This document shows, piece after piece, positions 1 to 9,300 of a stretch of DNA of 64,000 bases (the stretch's first letter is position 1; the number at the start of each line of letters is the position of its first letter). Origin of the DNA: Neocallimastix lanati (nom. inval.) (lineage: Eukaryota > Neocallimastigomycota > Neocallimastigomycetes > Neocallimastigales > Neocallimastigaceae). The notes under the pieces were generated by a model, which was given only the letters and a program-made list of their open reading frames with translations, was not told the origin of the DNA and made no database searches. The position numbers and the translations under genes were made by a program. The DNA lies in the NCBI GenBank assembly GCA_016946835.1, contig JACVTC010000001.1:3723501-3787500 (forward strand), in the 5' to 3' direction.

Positions 1-398
1 CTTCTGGGAAAAAATCCTATCTGCTGGACATCAAGAAAACAAGCAACAGTTGCCACCTCTACAATGGAAGCATAATATGTAGGGACAACAGAATGCACAA
101 AAAAGGTGTTATGGATACGAAACATTTTATTTGAGTTATTTAATTTCAATAAACCAATTACTATTTACACCAATAATCTAGCCAGCAAAACAACAATTGA
201 AAATGGACAATTAGACCCGAAATTAAAACATATAAACATAAAATTTTAATTTAATCAAAACCATATTAAAAAAATAAAAGAATAACTTTAAAATATATTA
301 GTACAGGAAATATGTTAGCCGACATATTAACCAAAAATGTTAACGGGTCTCAAATGTCGAAATTCTCAAACATAATTTTTGATAAGTCTGAAAATTAA
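1..398 (+). pseudogene. Ty1/copia Pol C-terminus (RNase H end), decayed
   Basis: Translating with frame changes gives the C-terminal end of a copia polyprotein: VATSTMEA followed by a stop, then VGTTECTKKVLWIRNILFEL, IYTNNLASK, and finally NMLADILTKNV ending in IIFDKSEN and a stop at 396-398. These are the RNase H motifs (STxEAEY, YTDNxxA, ADILTK) of Ty1/copia elements. The Glu codon after the STMEA motif is a nonsense codon and at least one frameshift separates the two halves, so this copy is dead. It runs directly into a polypurine tract and LTR at 404-413. The rest of the element lies outside the window. Confidence 0.85.
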
Positions 399-412
399 GT
401 TTGACAGGGGAA

Positions 413-616
413 TGTTAAAATATAGAGAAATCTATTTTGAAATATATTAAATTTTTTATTTTAAAATTCATTCTAATATTAATTCTCGTTATTTGTAATA
501 AATTATTTTATACATGTCAAATATTTTCATTGTAATATTATCAAGCCTCAAATACTATAAAAGAAATGTAATTTTCCAAATTGTTGTAAACTGTAATGTA
601 TTTCTCATAATTAACA
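413..616 (+). repeat. 3' LTR of the copia element
   Basis: A purine tract (ACAGGGGAA, 404-412) is followed by TGTTA at 413, and the segment ends TAACA at 616, so it has the short inverted TG...CA ends of an LTR. It lies 15 bp after the Pol stop codon. Its partner LTR is not in the window, so the length (204 bp) rests on the terminal motif only. Confidence 0.65.
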
Positions 617-917
617 TCAAAAATGGGGAGAGCGCGTTTCGGAACCGCACGTGAATAGATATAAGCCACATGCTTTTTGAGATGGCGTATTATATATAAA
701 TTTTTTTATATAAATAAATAATTAAATAATAATTAAATAAATATTTTATTTTATAATAATTTCATAATTTAATATATATTTGATAATAAAAAATAAAAAT
801 ATAAAAAAATAAAAAAATAAAAAAAATAAAAAAATAAAAAAATAAAAAAAATTAAAAATAAAAAAAAAATAAAAAAAATAAAAAAGATTAAAAAAATAAA
901 ATACAAAAAAAATAAAA
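617..917. other. AT-rich spacer with a GTTTCGGAA patch
   Basis: No coding potential seen. A small GC-richer patch at 625-676 (GCGCGTTTCGGAACCGCAC, then AAGCCACAT) resembles the GCCACATTCCGAAA motif found near 14.6, 22.2 and 37.3 kb. The rest is A-runs punctuated by T. Confidence 0.5.
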
Positions 918-1475
918 TATTTTCATTTTTATTTATATTTATAACTGTAATTTTTTATTATATAAATAAATAAATAAATAAATAATAATTAAATAAATAT
1001 TTTATTTTATAATAAAAAAATAAAATAAAAAAAAGAAAAGATAAATATTTTTTTAGTAATTTTCTTGAAATAAAATATTTTATTAGTAATTTTCTTGAAA
1101 TAAAATAAAATATTTTCATATTTATTTATATTTATAACTGTAATTTTTTATTATATAAATAAATAATAATTAAATAAATATTTTATTTTATAATGAAAAA
1201 ATAAAATAAAAAAAAGAAAAGATAAATATTTTTTTAGTAATTTTCTTGAAATAAAATATTTTATTAGTAATTTTCTTGAAATAAAATAAAATATTTTCAT
1301 ATTTATTTATATTTATAACTGTAATTTTTTATTATATAAATAAATAATAATTAAATAAATATTTTATTTTATAATGAAAAAATAAAATAAAAAAAAAAAG
1401 ATAAATATTTTTTTAATAATTTTCTTGAAATAAAATAAAATATTTTTATATTTATAATTGTAATTTTTAAAAAAA
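918..1475. repeat. Tandem repeat, about 180-bp unit
   Basis: A unit that includes the doubled motif TTAGTAATTTTCTTGAAAT begins near 1018, recurs near 1198 (180 bp later) and again, partially, near 1378. A partial copy lacking the TTAGTAA part precedes it at 918-1017. Copies 1 and 2 are nearly identical, so the duplication is recent. No gene seen inside. Confidence 0.8.
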
Positions 1476-1550
1476 ATTGAAAATACATATTAAATAAAAA
1501 ATAAAAAATAAATATTTTCATATTTATTAATATTTATATTAAAAATTTTG

Positions 1551-2723
1551 ATGGAGGGAAATCTAAAAATTGATATAAGTGAAACAAATCGAGGAAAAGA
1601 GCAAATAATTATAGATCGAAAATTTAAATATAATTTTTCAAAATTAAAAAAAGATAATACAAAAATATATAGATGTACAGAATATAAAACATTAAATAAA
1701 TGTAAGTCTTTATTATTTTAAATGATAATAAAGAGGTTTTAAATTATGATTCTTCACATAATCATCCTGGTAATGAAATTAATGCATCCAAATCATTAAT
1801 AAAACATAAAATTAAAGATGAAATAAAAAAAAGTTTGATTCCTTCTGATATAAAATCAAAACGCATATTTGATAAAATTTCTCAAGAAATAGGATATATA
1901 TGCCCTGAATATAAAACAATTAAATCCCAAATAACAAGATATAAAAACAAACAATTATTTCCTAATGTAAAAACATTTGATGAAGTTCCTAATGTATCTG
2001 AATATTATAAAACAATAAGAGGTGAATACTTTATGATATTCAAAAATTCTAATATAATAATTTTTCAATCACCATTCCAAGCAAAATTATTTATGGAGAA
2101 TAAACATATATTTGCTTATGGTACATTTTTAATAGCTCCAACTAATAGTTATCAAGTATTCATTACCAGAACTTATGTTACAGAATTAAATTGTTTTTAC
2201 ACTACTTCCATGTCAATATTAAAAAACAAAGAACAAACAACTTACGAAATATTATTTAATGAAATAAAAAAAAATATAATTAAATATAATGCAAATATTA
2301 ATTTCTCAGAAAAAATTTTTCATTGTGATTTTGAAAAAGGAATATCTAATGCAGTGGAAAATATTTTTCCCAATATAAATATTAAATATTGTTTTTGGCA
2401 TTATAAAAGATTATTAATGACAAAAAAAAATAAATTATGTTACAAGGAAGTGAAAGATCATAATATTTTAAATACTTATTATAAAGCGATTTCTAATTTA
2501 TGTTTTATTAATATTGAATACATACCTGATATTTTTAATAAAATTAAAAATACATGCATGAGATATAAATCTACCTGTTCCCAATTTTTGAATTTTTTAG
2601 ATTATTTTGAGAAAACATTTCTAAATATCTATAATATAAAATATTGGAATTATTACAATAATATAGACCACATAACAAATAATGCTTCAGAATCTTATAA
2701 CAGTTATTTAAAAAATTTATTTG
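1551..2723 (+). pseudogene. FLYWCH/MULE transposase gene, 5' part
   Basis: ATG at 1551 opens a FLYWCH-type zinc finger (F-x-F...YRC...KC, then SSHNHPG in the next frame), broken by a one-base frameshift in a T-run near 1720. The following frame is open through a MULE transposase core: YGTFLIAP, then KEQTTYEILFNEI, then the acidic motif DFEKGISNAVENIFP, then YCFWHYKR, and NNASESYNSYLK at the end. These are the family's usual signatures, but the first catalytic Asp (normally DGT) reads YGT. The frame then meets an LTR element at 2724. The missing C-terminus is found intact in frame at 11262-11537. The gene was therefore dead, or domesticated without transposase activity, independently of the insertions. 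Confidence 0.82.
2719..2723 (+). repeat. Target-site duplication (left) of the TRIM element
   Basis: ATTTG lies immediately left of the first LTR and is repeated at 4061-4065 immediately after the second LTR. A 5-bp direct duplication is the size made by retroviral-type integrases. Confidence 0.85.
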
Positions 2724-3097
2724 TGTAACGAATTAGGTTAATCACCAGGTTGGTGTATTAACTTAAATAAACAAATAAATGTAAAATATTGAAAAACACT
2801 TTAAATATTAAAATATTATTTAACAAATCATTTATTTTATCAAGATATTTATTTATTTATTTATTTATTTAATGTTTAATGTTAATGAAACCTCGAAATT
2901 ATTAAACTAATTTTAAACTACATGTTTTTATATCAAAATAAAATCAAACCTAATAATTTGATTGGTAAAATAATTTATAATAAAATTTAACAAAATAATA
3001 TTTTCAATAAACAAAAAGTGTAATAGATGGAGTCGAACCAGTGACATCTTGTACTGAGCTCCAACTATTAACCACTAGACTAATAGGTTTCATTACA
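2724..3097. repeat. Left LTR of the TRIM element
   Basis: 374 bp, TGTAACG...CATTACA. It contains an ATTT microsatellite near 2850 and, at its right end, the antisense tRNA-like cassette described separately. Confidence 0.85.
3013..3097 (-). ncRNA. tRNA-like Pol III cassette in TRIM LTR (left copy)
   Basis: On the minus strand there is an A-box-like TAGTCTAGTGG (3072-3082). A B-box exactly matching the consensus, GGTTCGACTCC (3029-3039), starts 43 nt after the A-box start, the normal tRNA spacing. A T5 run (3013-3017) follows, as in a Pol III terminator. TGTAATG at the LTR edge can pair with TATTACA before the T-run as a 7-bp acceptor-like stem. D, anticodon and T stems pair poorly and there are about 8 extra bases before the A-box, so this is a tRNA-derived sequence, not a working tRNA. 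Transcription is inferred. Confidence 0.6.
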
Positions 3098-3686
3098 ACG
3101 CTCTCCTCCAAGGAACGGATTCCAGACGTTCTAAAGGTTAATAACTAAGTAACCAGCAATGAAAACTGGGAGAAATTACACAGAATAAAAGAGCTAACCA
3201 GGAAGTATATCTGGGAGAAATTACAGCGAGTTTAGAGGTAACCAGCAGCAGAGACTGGGAGAAATTACAACTAGTGGATTCGTGGTTGATTTAGCCATAA
3301 GTCAGAAGTCAGTGGCAGAAATAGTGGTAGAAGCAAAGATGCGCGGAGAAGGGCTTGTTTCCGAGAAGATCAAAAATTTCCATAAAACGTTGAGAAAATA
3401 TGAGCTAAAGGGTTCCAACTGGTAGAAAGTGATTTTTCCTTGATGGATGGGTTAGTTTCTTGATGGAACGAACATTCTAGAACTGAGAATCAGGTGTAAC
3501 AGAAAACATAGAACGTCGGATAAGGATTACAGAAGCACTGACCAAAGAAAGTGTTTTTCAGAGTTATATCTAAATATATGAATATATATTATATAAAGAA
3601 ATTATATAAATAGAGTTAGTTAAAGTTTACTAAAACGAGCCAAAATACACCAAGGTGGTGACTTAGTTGCTTTAGGGAGGTTTCAT

Positions 3687-4060
3687 TGTAACGAATTAGG
3701 TTAATCACCAGGTTGGTGTATTAACTTAAATAAACAAATAAATGTAAAATATTGAAAAACACTTTAAATATTAAAATATTATTTAACAAATCATTTATTT
3801 TATCAAGATATTTATTTATTTATTTATTTATTTAATGTTTAATGTTAATGAAACCTCGAAATTATTAAACTAATTTTAAACTACATGTTTTTATATCAAA
3901 ATAAAATCAAACCTAATAATTTGATTGGTAAAATAATTTATAATAAAATTTAACAAAATAATATTTTCAATAAACAAAAAGTGTAATAGATGGAGTCGAA
4001 CCAGTGACATCTTGTACTGAGCTCCAACTATTAACCACTAGACTAATAGGTTTCATTACA
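3687..4060. repeat. Right LTR of the TRIM element
   Basis: 374 bp and, as read, identical to 2724-3097, which implies a recent insertion. Followed by the duplicated ATTTG at 4061-4065. Confidence 0.85.
3976..4060 (-). ncRNA. tRNA-like Pol III cassette in TRIM LTR (right copy)
   Basis: Same sequence as the left-LTR copy, shifted by 963 bp: T5 at 3976-3980, B-box at 3992-4002, A-box at 4035-4045, all on the minus strand. Confidence 0.6.
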
Positions 4061-4069
4061 ATTTGTAAA

Positions 4070-4969
4070 TGTAAGAATCTATAATTATTTGTTAGCAAAT
4101 AATTATATTTTCTTAGTTAAGTTATTATAACTATAACTTTATTTAATTACATATAATATTTATTAAATTTATTTAATTTAATTTTAAATATTCATTAATT
4201 TAACAAAATTTATTTAATAATTTTAAATAATATATTTACAATATGTTAAATTCTCTACTGTAACTAATGTATTTTGTATTGTATTTTATTCTGTATTTTA
4301 TAATGTATTCTGTATTTTATAATGTATTCTGTATTTTATAATGTATTCTGTATTTTATTAACTATTTAATTTTATATTTTTAATATAAGGATAAATTATA
4401 TGATCGAAATATCTTTTATTATTTTATTCTTTTATTTTCGATCATTAGATTAGATTAGAAAATCGGTTAATTAAGATTTTTTCCAATTACTTTTTAGAAG
4501 TAATCGGTTTTACTTAATTAATGCGATGATCGATATGGATAGAATATCGATCGAAAACTTATCTAGGTTTTTCTATCTAATCTTTTCCTAGATAAGAGAT
4601 TTGTTAAGATTAGAAAACCCTTTCTTATTTAATCTTATTTTCATAAAAAAATATAAATAAGGCTCTTGAGTTCTCTTTGAGAAATCAAGAGTTATTATTA
4701 TAAAAAACATAGTTATAATAGTAACATTTTTATATTTTTAACTTTAATAAATTAATAAAAATATTTTATTCAAAAACATATTTTTAAGATCAATTTATAC
4801 AAACAATTCTTCTCTTACATTTTGTGTTATTATTATAATTAATTTTATAATAAACTCTACATTAAAGGTAAAAAAATTTATTTTATTTTATTTTCTCAAC
4901 TTAATGAATTAGTCGTTAAGTTGTAGTTAATAATTCTATTTTGAGTTAGTTCTTAATAGAATTATTACA
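4070..4969 (+). repeat. 5' LTR of gypsy element
   Basis: 900 bp. It contains an imperfect tandem of TTCTGTATTTTATAATGTA (about 4288-4355), a TATA box (TATAAATA, 4652-4659) just before a CTCTTGA/TCAAGAG stem, and several perfect inverted repeats. The latter include 11-bp arms around a 4-nt loop near 4080-4105, ATGATCGAAA/TTTCGATCAT, ATCGATAT/ATATCGAT and TTATCTAGG/CCTAGATAA. Confidence 0.9.
4652..4659 (+). promoter_or_regulatory. Putative LTR TATA box
   Basis: TATAAATA inside the 5' LTR, followed 10 bp later by a short hairpin. The same sequence is at 10944-10951 in the 3' LTR. It is the best candidate for the Pol II promoter of the gypsy genomic RNA; the start site is not determined. Confidence 0.45.
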
Positions 4970-5431
4970 ATAATAACTCTTCTTAGATTAGCTTAGGGTT
5001 AGATAAAATGTGAAAAAATTTTAGAATAGTGTAACATTGGAAATTTTATTAGTGAATTAGTCTATTGAAATTATATATATTAGAATACAATAATAATATA
5101 TAGCTAGAGTGGCACAAAAAAAAAAAAAAAAAAAAAAAAAATTTTTTTTATTAGCAATTTTGATTGAAAAAAAAAAAAAAAATTATATTAAAAAAAAAAA
5201 AAAAAAATTTATATTAAAAAAAAAAAATTTTTTTTAATAGTTAATAATAGAATAATAAATTAATATTATAGAATAGTTTTAGATTATAATAATTTAATTA
5301 AAATAATTTTAGAATAAATATAATAATATATAATAGATTAGAATTATTTTAATAATTTAGAATTAATAGTATTATAGAATAATAAATAATTTTAGATAAT
5401 ATAATTAAGAATAGAAAGAATAATTTAAAAT

Positions 5432-5488
<57 letters not shown>

Positions 5489-6304
5489 ATAATAATAATA
5501 AATAAATAAAGAAATAAATAAAAACATTAAAAAATAAATTAAAAATAACAAACTGAGAAGGTAATAATACCTTCATATATAGAGTTAGCCATCTAATTGG
5601 GGATGGTGAGTACATTTTTAGGTAGTAATAAAGGAAAGGTCTCCTTTTCCTATACCGTAGCGGTTTGTACTGTACGGAAATGCAGTATTTCACGTGAAAG
5701 TATAGGTTATCCGAATGTAGCTCTAGCGAATAAGGAACTCTTGGTCACCGAAGGCCTCGAGGTTCTTCAATATTATGTATTGAAGTAAAATTATATAGTT
5801 TTAATTTTAATAATGGGTTTTAACAGTTTGTTTATCCCAAACAAAATTGGTTATAGCAGTTATGTTTTTTTATGCTTGATTATATAAAACTGCTATGGAA
5901 AACATAAAATATTTTTTTTATGTTTTAATGGATCACTTTTGCCGGTTTTTGAATGTTGTAAGGCATAAGAAAGTGATATTGAATTTTTATTAAAATAATA
6001 CTAAATATTGTATTTATGCAGAAGTTTATAATAAAGGATAAGTTTATAATAATATTTTGTTAATCATTTTAATTTAATTTCCAAGTACGTAGTTGACCGT
6101 TACTGGTAGGCTGTAACATTAGACCTACACCTCAGCCTTTTGGTTGATAAACCAAATGAACGGTAACACGGGAAGGAAGAAATTAAAGTGTATTCTATAA
6201 AATATTTATTAATCAAAATCCTTATTATAATTCTTAATTTTGTGTAATAAAAATGTCCATTTTGTTAACTCTATCCTATTTTTATCTATACTAAAGGCAC
6301 AAAA
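4970..6304 (+). other. Gypsy leader (5' untranslated, structured)
   Basis: About 1.3 kb between the LTR and the Gag-Pol ATG. The first half is A-runs (5117-5141, 5168-5181, 5437-5486). The second half is GC-richer and full of inverted repeats: CTTCAATA/TATTGAAG near 5764-5785, ATAGCAGTT/AACTGCTAT near 5850-5895, ATCACTTT/AAAGTGAT near 5931-5975, and a three-stem unit at 6092-6167. A 63-codon frame at 5597-5788 has no recognisable product. The region probably holds packaging, dimerisation or translation-control RNA structure; that is inference. Confidence 0.6.
6092..6167 (+). promoter_or_regulatory. Three-way-junction RNA element in gypsy leader
   Basis: An outer stem pairs GTTGACCGTT (6092-6101) with AACGGTAAC (6159-6167), one base bulged. 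It encloses hairpin GTAGG/CCTAC (6106-6110, 6124-6128) and hairpin TTTGGTT/AACCAAA (6139-6145, 6150-6156). The element lies 138 bp before the Gag-Pol ATG. A hammerhead core was looked for and not found. Function unknown; an RNA role is inferred from the nested complementarity. Confidence 0.5.
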
Positions 6305-9300
6305 ATGGATTTCAATAGTAATAAACAAGCAATTTCCTCAAGTGAAGTTAATAATTCCTATCTCCATGATGAAAATGCATCCAAACTTATTACTGCAATT
6401 GCTGACTTCATTCCTGCTTTCTTTTCTCCTAATGGTGTCCTCCAAAAGGAAAATGAAAGCAATAAACTAAATATATTAGAAATTTTAATTCAAAGTGAAG
6501 ATTTCTTTAAGGAGCATCCAAATTCTTTTCAAAAGGATGAACTAAAAAGTTCTTTTGTTATTAATAAACTTACTGGTACCGCCAGAAAATGGGGTCTTTC
6601 TCTTTTAACTGATGGTACTCTAAAGAACCTTGAATTTAGTAAGTTTAAGAAGCTCTTACTGGATAACTTTGATATTGGGAATGAAAGGAAGCAAAAATAT
6701 GTCATCATGGAAAAGTTATGGAAATTGAAACAACTTCAACTAGGAAATGTTGCTGAATATACTATTGAATTTCGGAGATTGGCTGGACGTTTAGGATGGC
6801 CCGACGAAGTTTTAATTGATATAATCGGTAAGGGTCTACTTGACAAAGTCCGCGAAGAGTTTGATAAACTCGAAAAGCCATCTACTCTTTTTGAAGCTAC
6901 CAACATTATTATTGGAATTGATAAGAAGTGTTTTTTGGAAAGTCGTCTACGCCACAATCAAAAAAATAAATTTAATGGAAAAATGTCGTTTCATAGGAAG
7001 AGAAACGATTTACTAAAATCAGAAAAGAATTCTAAACATTCTCATTTCAGAAAAAATAAGTCTAAAAACGACATACTTTCAGCAAATTACACCCCGAATA
7101 TTAAAACAACAATCACAACTACCTTCTACCTTGATATTAATGGAAGAAATATTAAGGCAAATCTATTAATTGATTCGGGTTCTGCCAGAAGTTTTATTTG
7201 TAAAAACTTCGCAAATTCTAATAGATTACCTGTGTTAGGACTCAATTCCCAAATCAACATCCAACTTCCTAATGGGAAAAGTATGAATATCAGACAAACT
7301 ACTAAGCCCCTTAAATTAAAATTTATGGATCATAAGGAAACTTTTGAATTCTGCATTGCTAATCTATCTCTTCAGGGCATTAATGGTATTCTTGGAAGGG
7401 ATTGGTTATCCGTTCACAATCCTTTCATCGATTATAAAAATAATAGAATCTACTTCCTTGGTAGATACTGTGGCTCACATTGCCCATCCTCCAAAAGTAA
7501 TAAGTTTTTTAATCAAAATAAAAATATTACTGCTTCAATGTTGGAGAATTCAGAAGAAGATTCAGTATTACCAAATTCGGCTTTCGATACAGATATCTCA
7601 GATTCTGATTTATGTGCTGCAATGATTAATTCAGAAGAAGTAAACACTGACGTTCAGGGAAAAGAAGAGATTATTAATAAATACTATTCGGATCTTAAAA
7701 TAGTATTTGAAAAGAAACAAGCTGAGAACTTACCACCTCATCGTGACTATGATATTGCTATTGAGCTTATTCCTGGTGGACAACTTTATTTTGGTCCAAT
7801 ATACTCTCTTACTGTACAAGAACTTAAAGCTTTAAAGGATTATATTAAGGAAAACTTAAAAAAGAAATTCATTAGGAAGTCAAAATCACCAGCAGGTGCT
7901 CCTATATTATTTGTAATGAAACGCGATGGTACCCTTAGACTCTGTGTAGATTATCGCCGATTAAATGCTATCACAATCCGTAATAGCTACCCAATTCCAA
8001 GAATAAATGACTTGATTGAATCCTTTCAAGGAGCTAAGATATTTACTCGTCTTGACCTTAGATCTGCTTATAACCTAATCAGAGTTAAAGAAGGTCACGA
8101 ATATCTTACTGCTTTTAGAACCCCTTTAGGACATTTCGAGTATCTCGTTATGCCTTTTGGTCTTCGAAATGCCCCTTCGGTTTTTCAACGTTTTGTACAA
8201 GATATCTTCAGTGATATCATTGGTTCTTTCATGCAAGTCTATCTGGACGACATCATTATTTACTCTAACAACGAAGAAGAACATATTAAACATGTTAGGA
8301 TCGTTCTTCAACTTCTCATCAACAATGGATTATATGCTAAATTAGAGAAATGTGACTTCCATGTTACTAAAACCACTTTCTTAGGCTTCACTGTTTCTGT
8401 AGATGGTCTCACTATGGATAAGGATAAGGTAAAATCTGTTCTGGATTGGCCTATTCCGAAGAATCAAAAGGAATTACAAAGTTTTCTAGGCTTATGTAAT
8501 TTCTATAGAAAGTTTATCAATAATTTTGCCAAAAATATGGAACCTCTTCGTCGACTTTTAAGGAAAAATACTACATTTAATTGGGATGAATCAGCAAATG
8601 AAGCTTTTAATAAATTAAAAGAATCTTTTAAAGCTGATGAAGTGCTCATTTTTCCTAATCCAGAGAAAGAATTCATCGTTGAAACAGATGCTAGCGACTT
8701 TGCTGTCGGTTGCATACTTTCTCAGGTTAGTGACACTGATAACTTATTGCATCCCGTAGCCTTCCATTCTAGATCCCTCAATAAAGCAGAAGTCAATTAT
8801 ACTATATATGATAAAGAACTTCTTGCTATAATTACTGCGTTTGAAACTTGGAGGCATCATTTAGAAGGCGCAAAATTTCCTGTTCAAGTAATAACAGACC
8901 ACAAGAACTTATTGTATTTTAAGAAACCCCAACATTTAAATCAAAGACAAATTCGTTGGAGTCTCTTTTTATCAAAGTTTGACTATAGGATTGCATTCAG
9001 ATCAGGCGCTAAAAGTGGCAAACCAGATGCTCTTTCAAGACGCCCAGATTTTAAATCTGACTCTTCATCTGAATCACAACCTGTAATTAACAATAATGCT
9101 TTCTGTTGTGCTATAAATGACAATATTAGTAGTCTTATTGAAGCACAGAAAGCTGATAATTATTGTAAAAACATCCTCTTAAAAATAAGGGATAAGTCAA
9201 ACAACATCAAAAGTTCTTTATTTTCCTTCGTCGATGGCGTACTTCACTTTCAGAAGCGTATTATTATCCCTTCCAGTCTCAGGGCTAGACTTTTAAAGTC

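Larger units (their letters stand above)
2724..4060. mobile_element. TRIM-like non-autonomous LTR element (1337 bp)
   Basis: Two 374-bp direct repeats (2724-3097 and 3687-4060) start TGTAACG, end CATTACA and read as identical. They enclose 589 bp without any coding frame, and the whole is flanked by the 5-bp duplication ATTTG. This is the anatomy of a terminal-repeat retrotransposon in miniature. The interior holds three spaced copies of CTGGGAGAAATTACA (near 3167, 3209 and 3256). A purine tract precedes the second LTR on the plus strand (AGGGAGG, 3674-3680), and another precedes the first LTR on the minus strand (GGAGGAGAGCG), so the transcription direction is not settled. No clear tRNA primer site was recognised. 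It sits inside the MULE gene. Confidence 0.85.

Noticed and set aside
3013..3097. A functional tRNA gene
   Set aside because: A and B boxes and a T-run are present, but the D, anticodon and T stems do not form and there is extra sequence before the A-box; kept only as a tRNA-like cassette.
5597..5788. 63-codon frame in the gypsy leader as a regulatory uORF
   Set aside because: No Kozak-like or family support; overlaps inverted repeats that better explain the base composition.
6092..6167. Hammerhead ribozyme in the gypsy leader
   Set aside because: The fold is a three-way junction, but the conserved CUGAUGA and GAAA core is absent.
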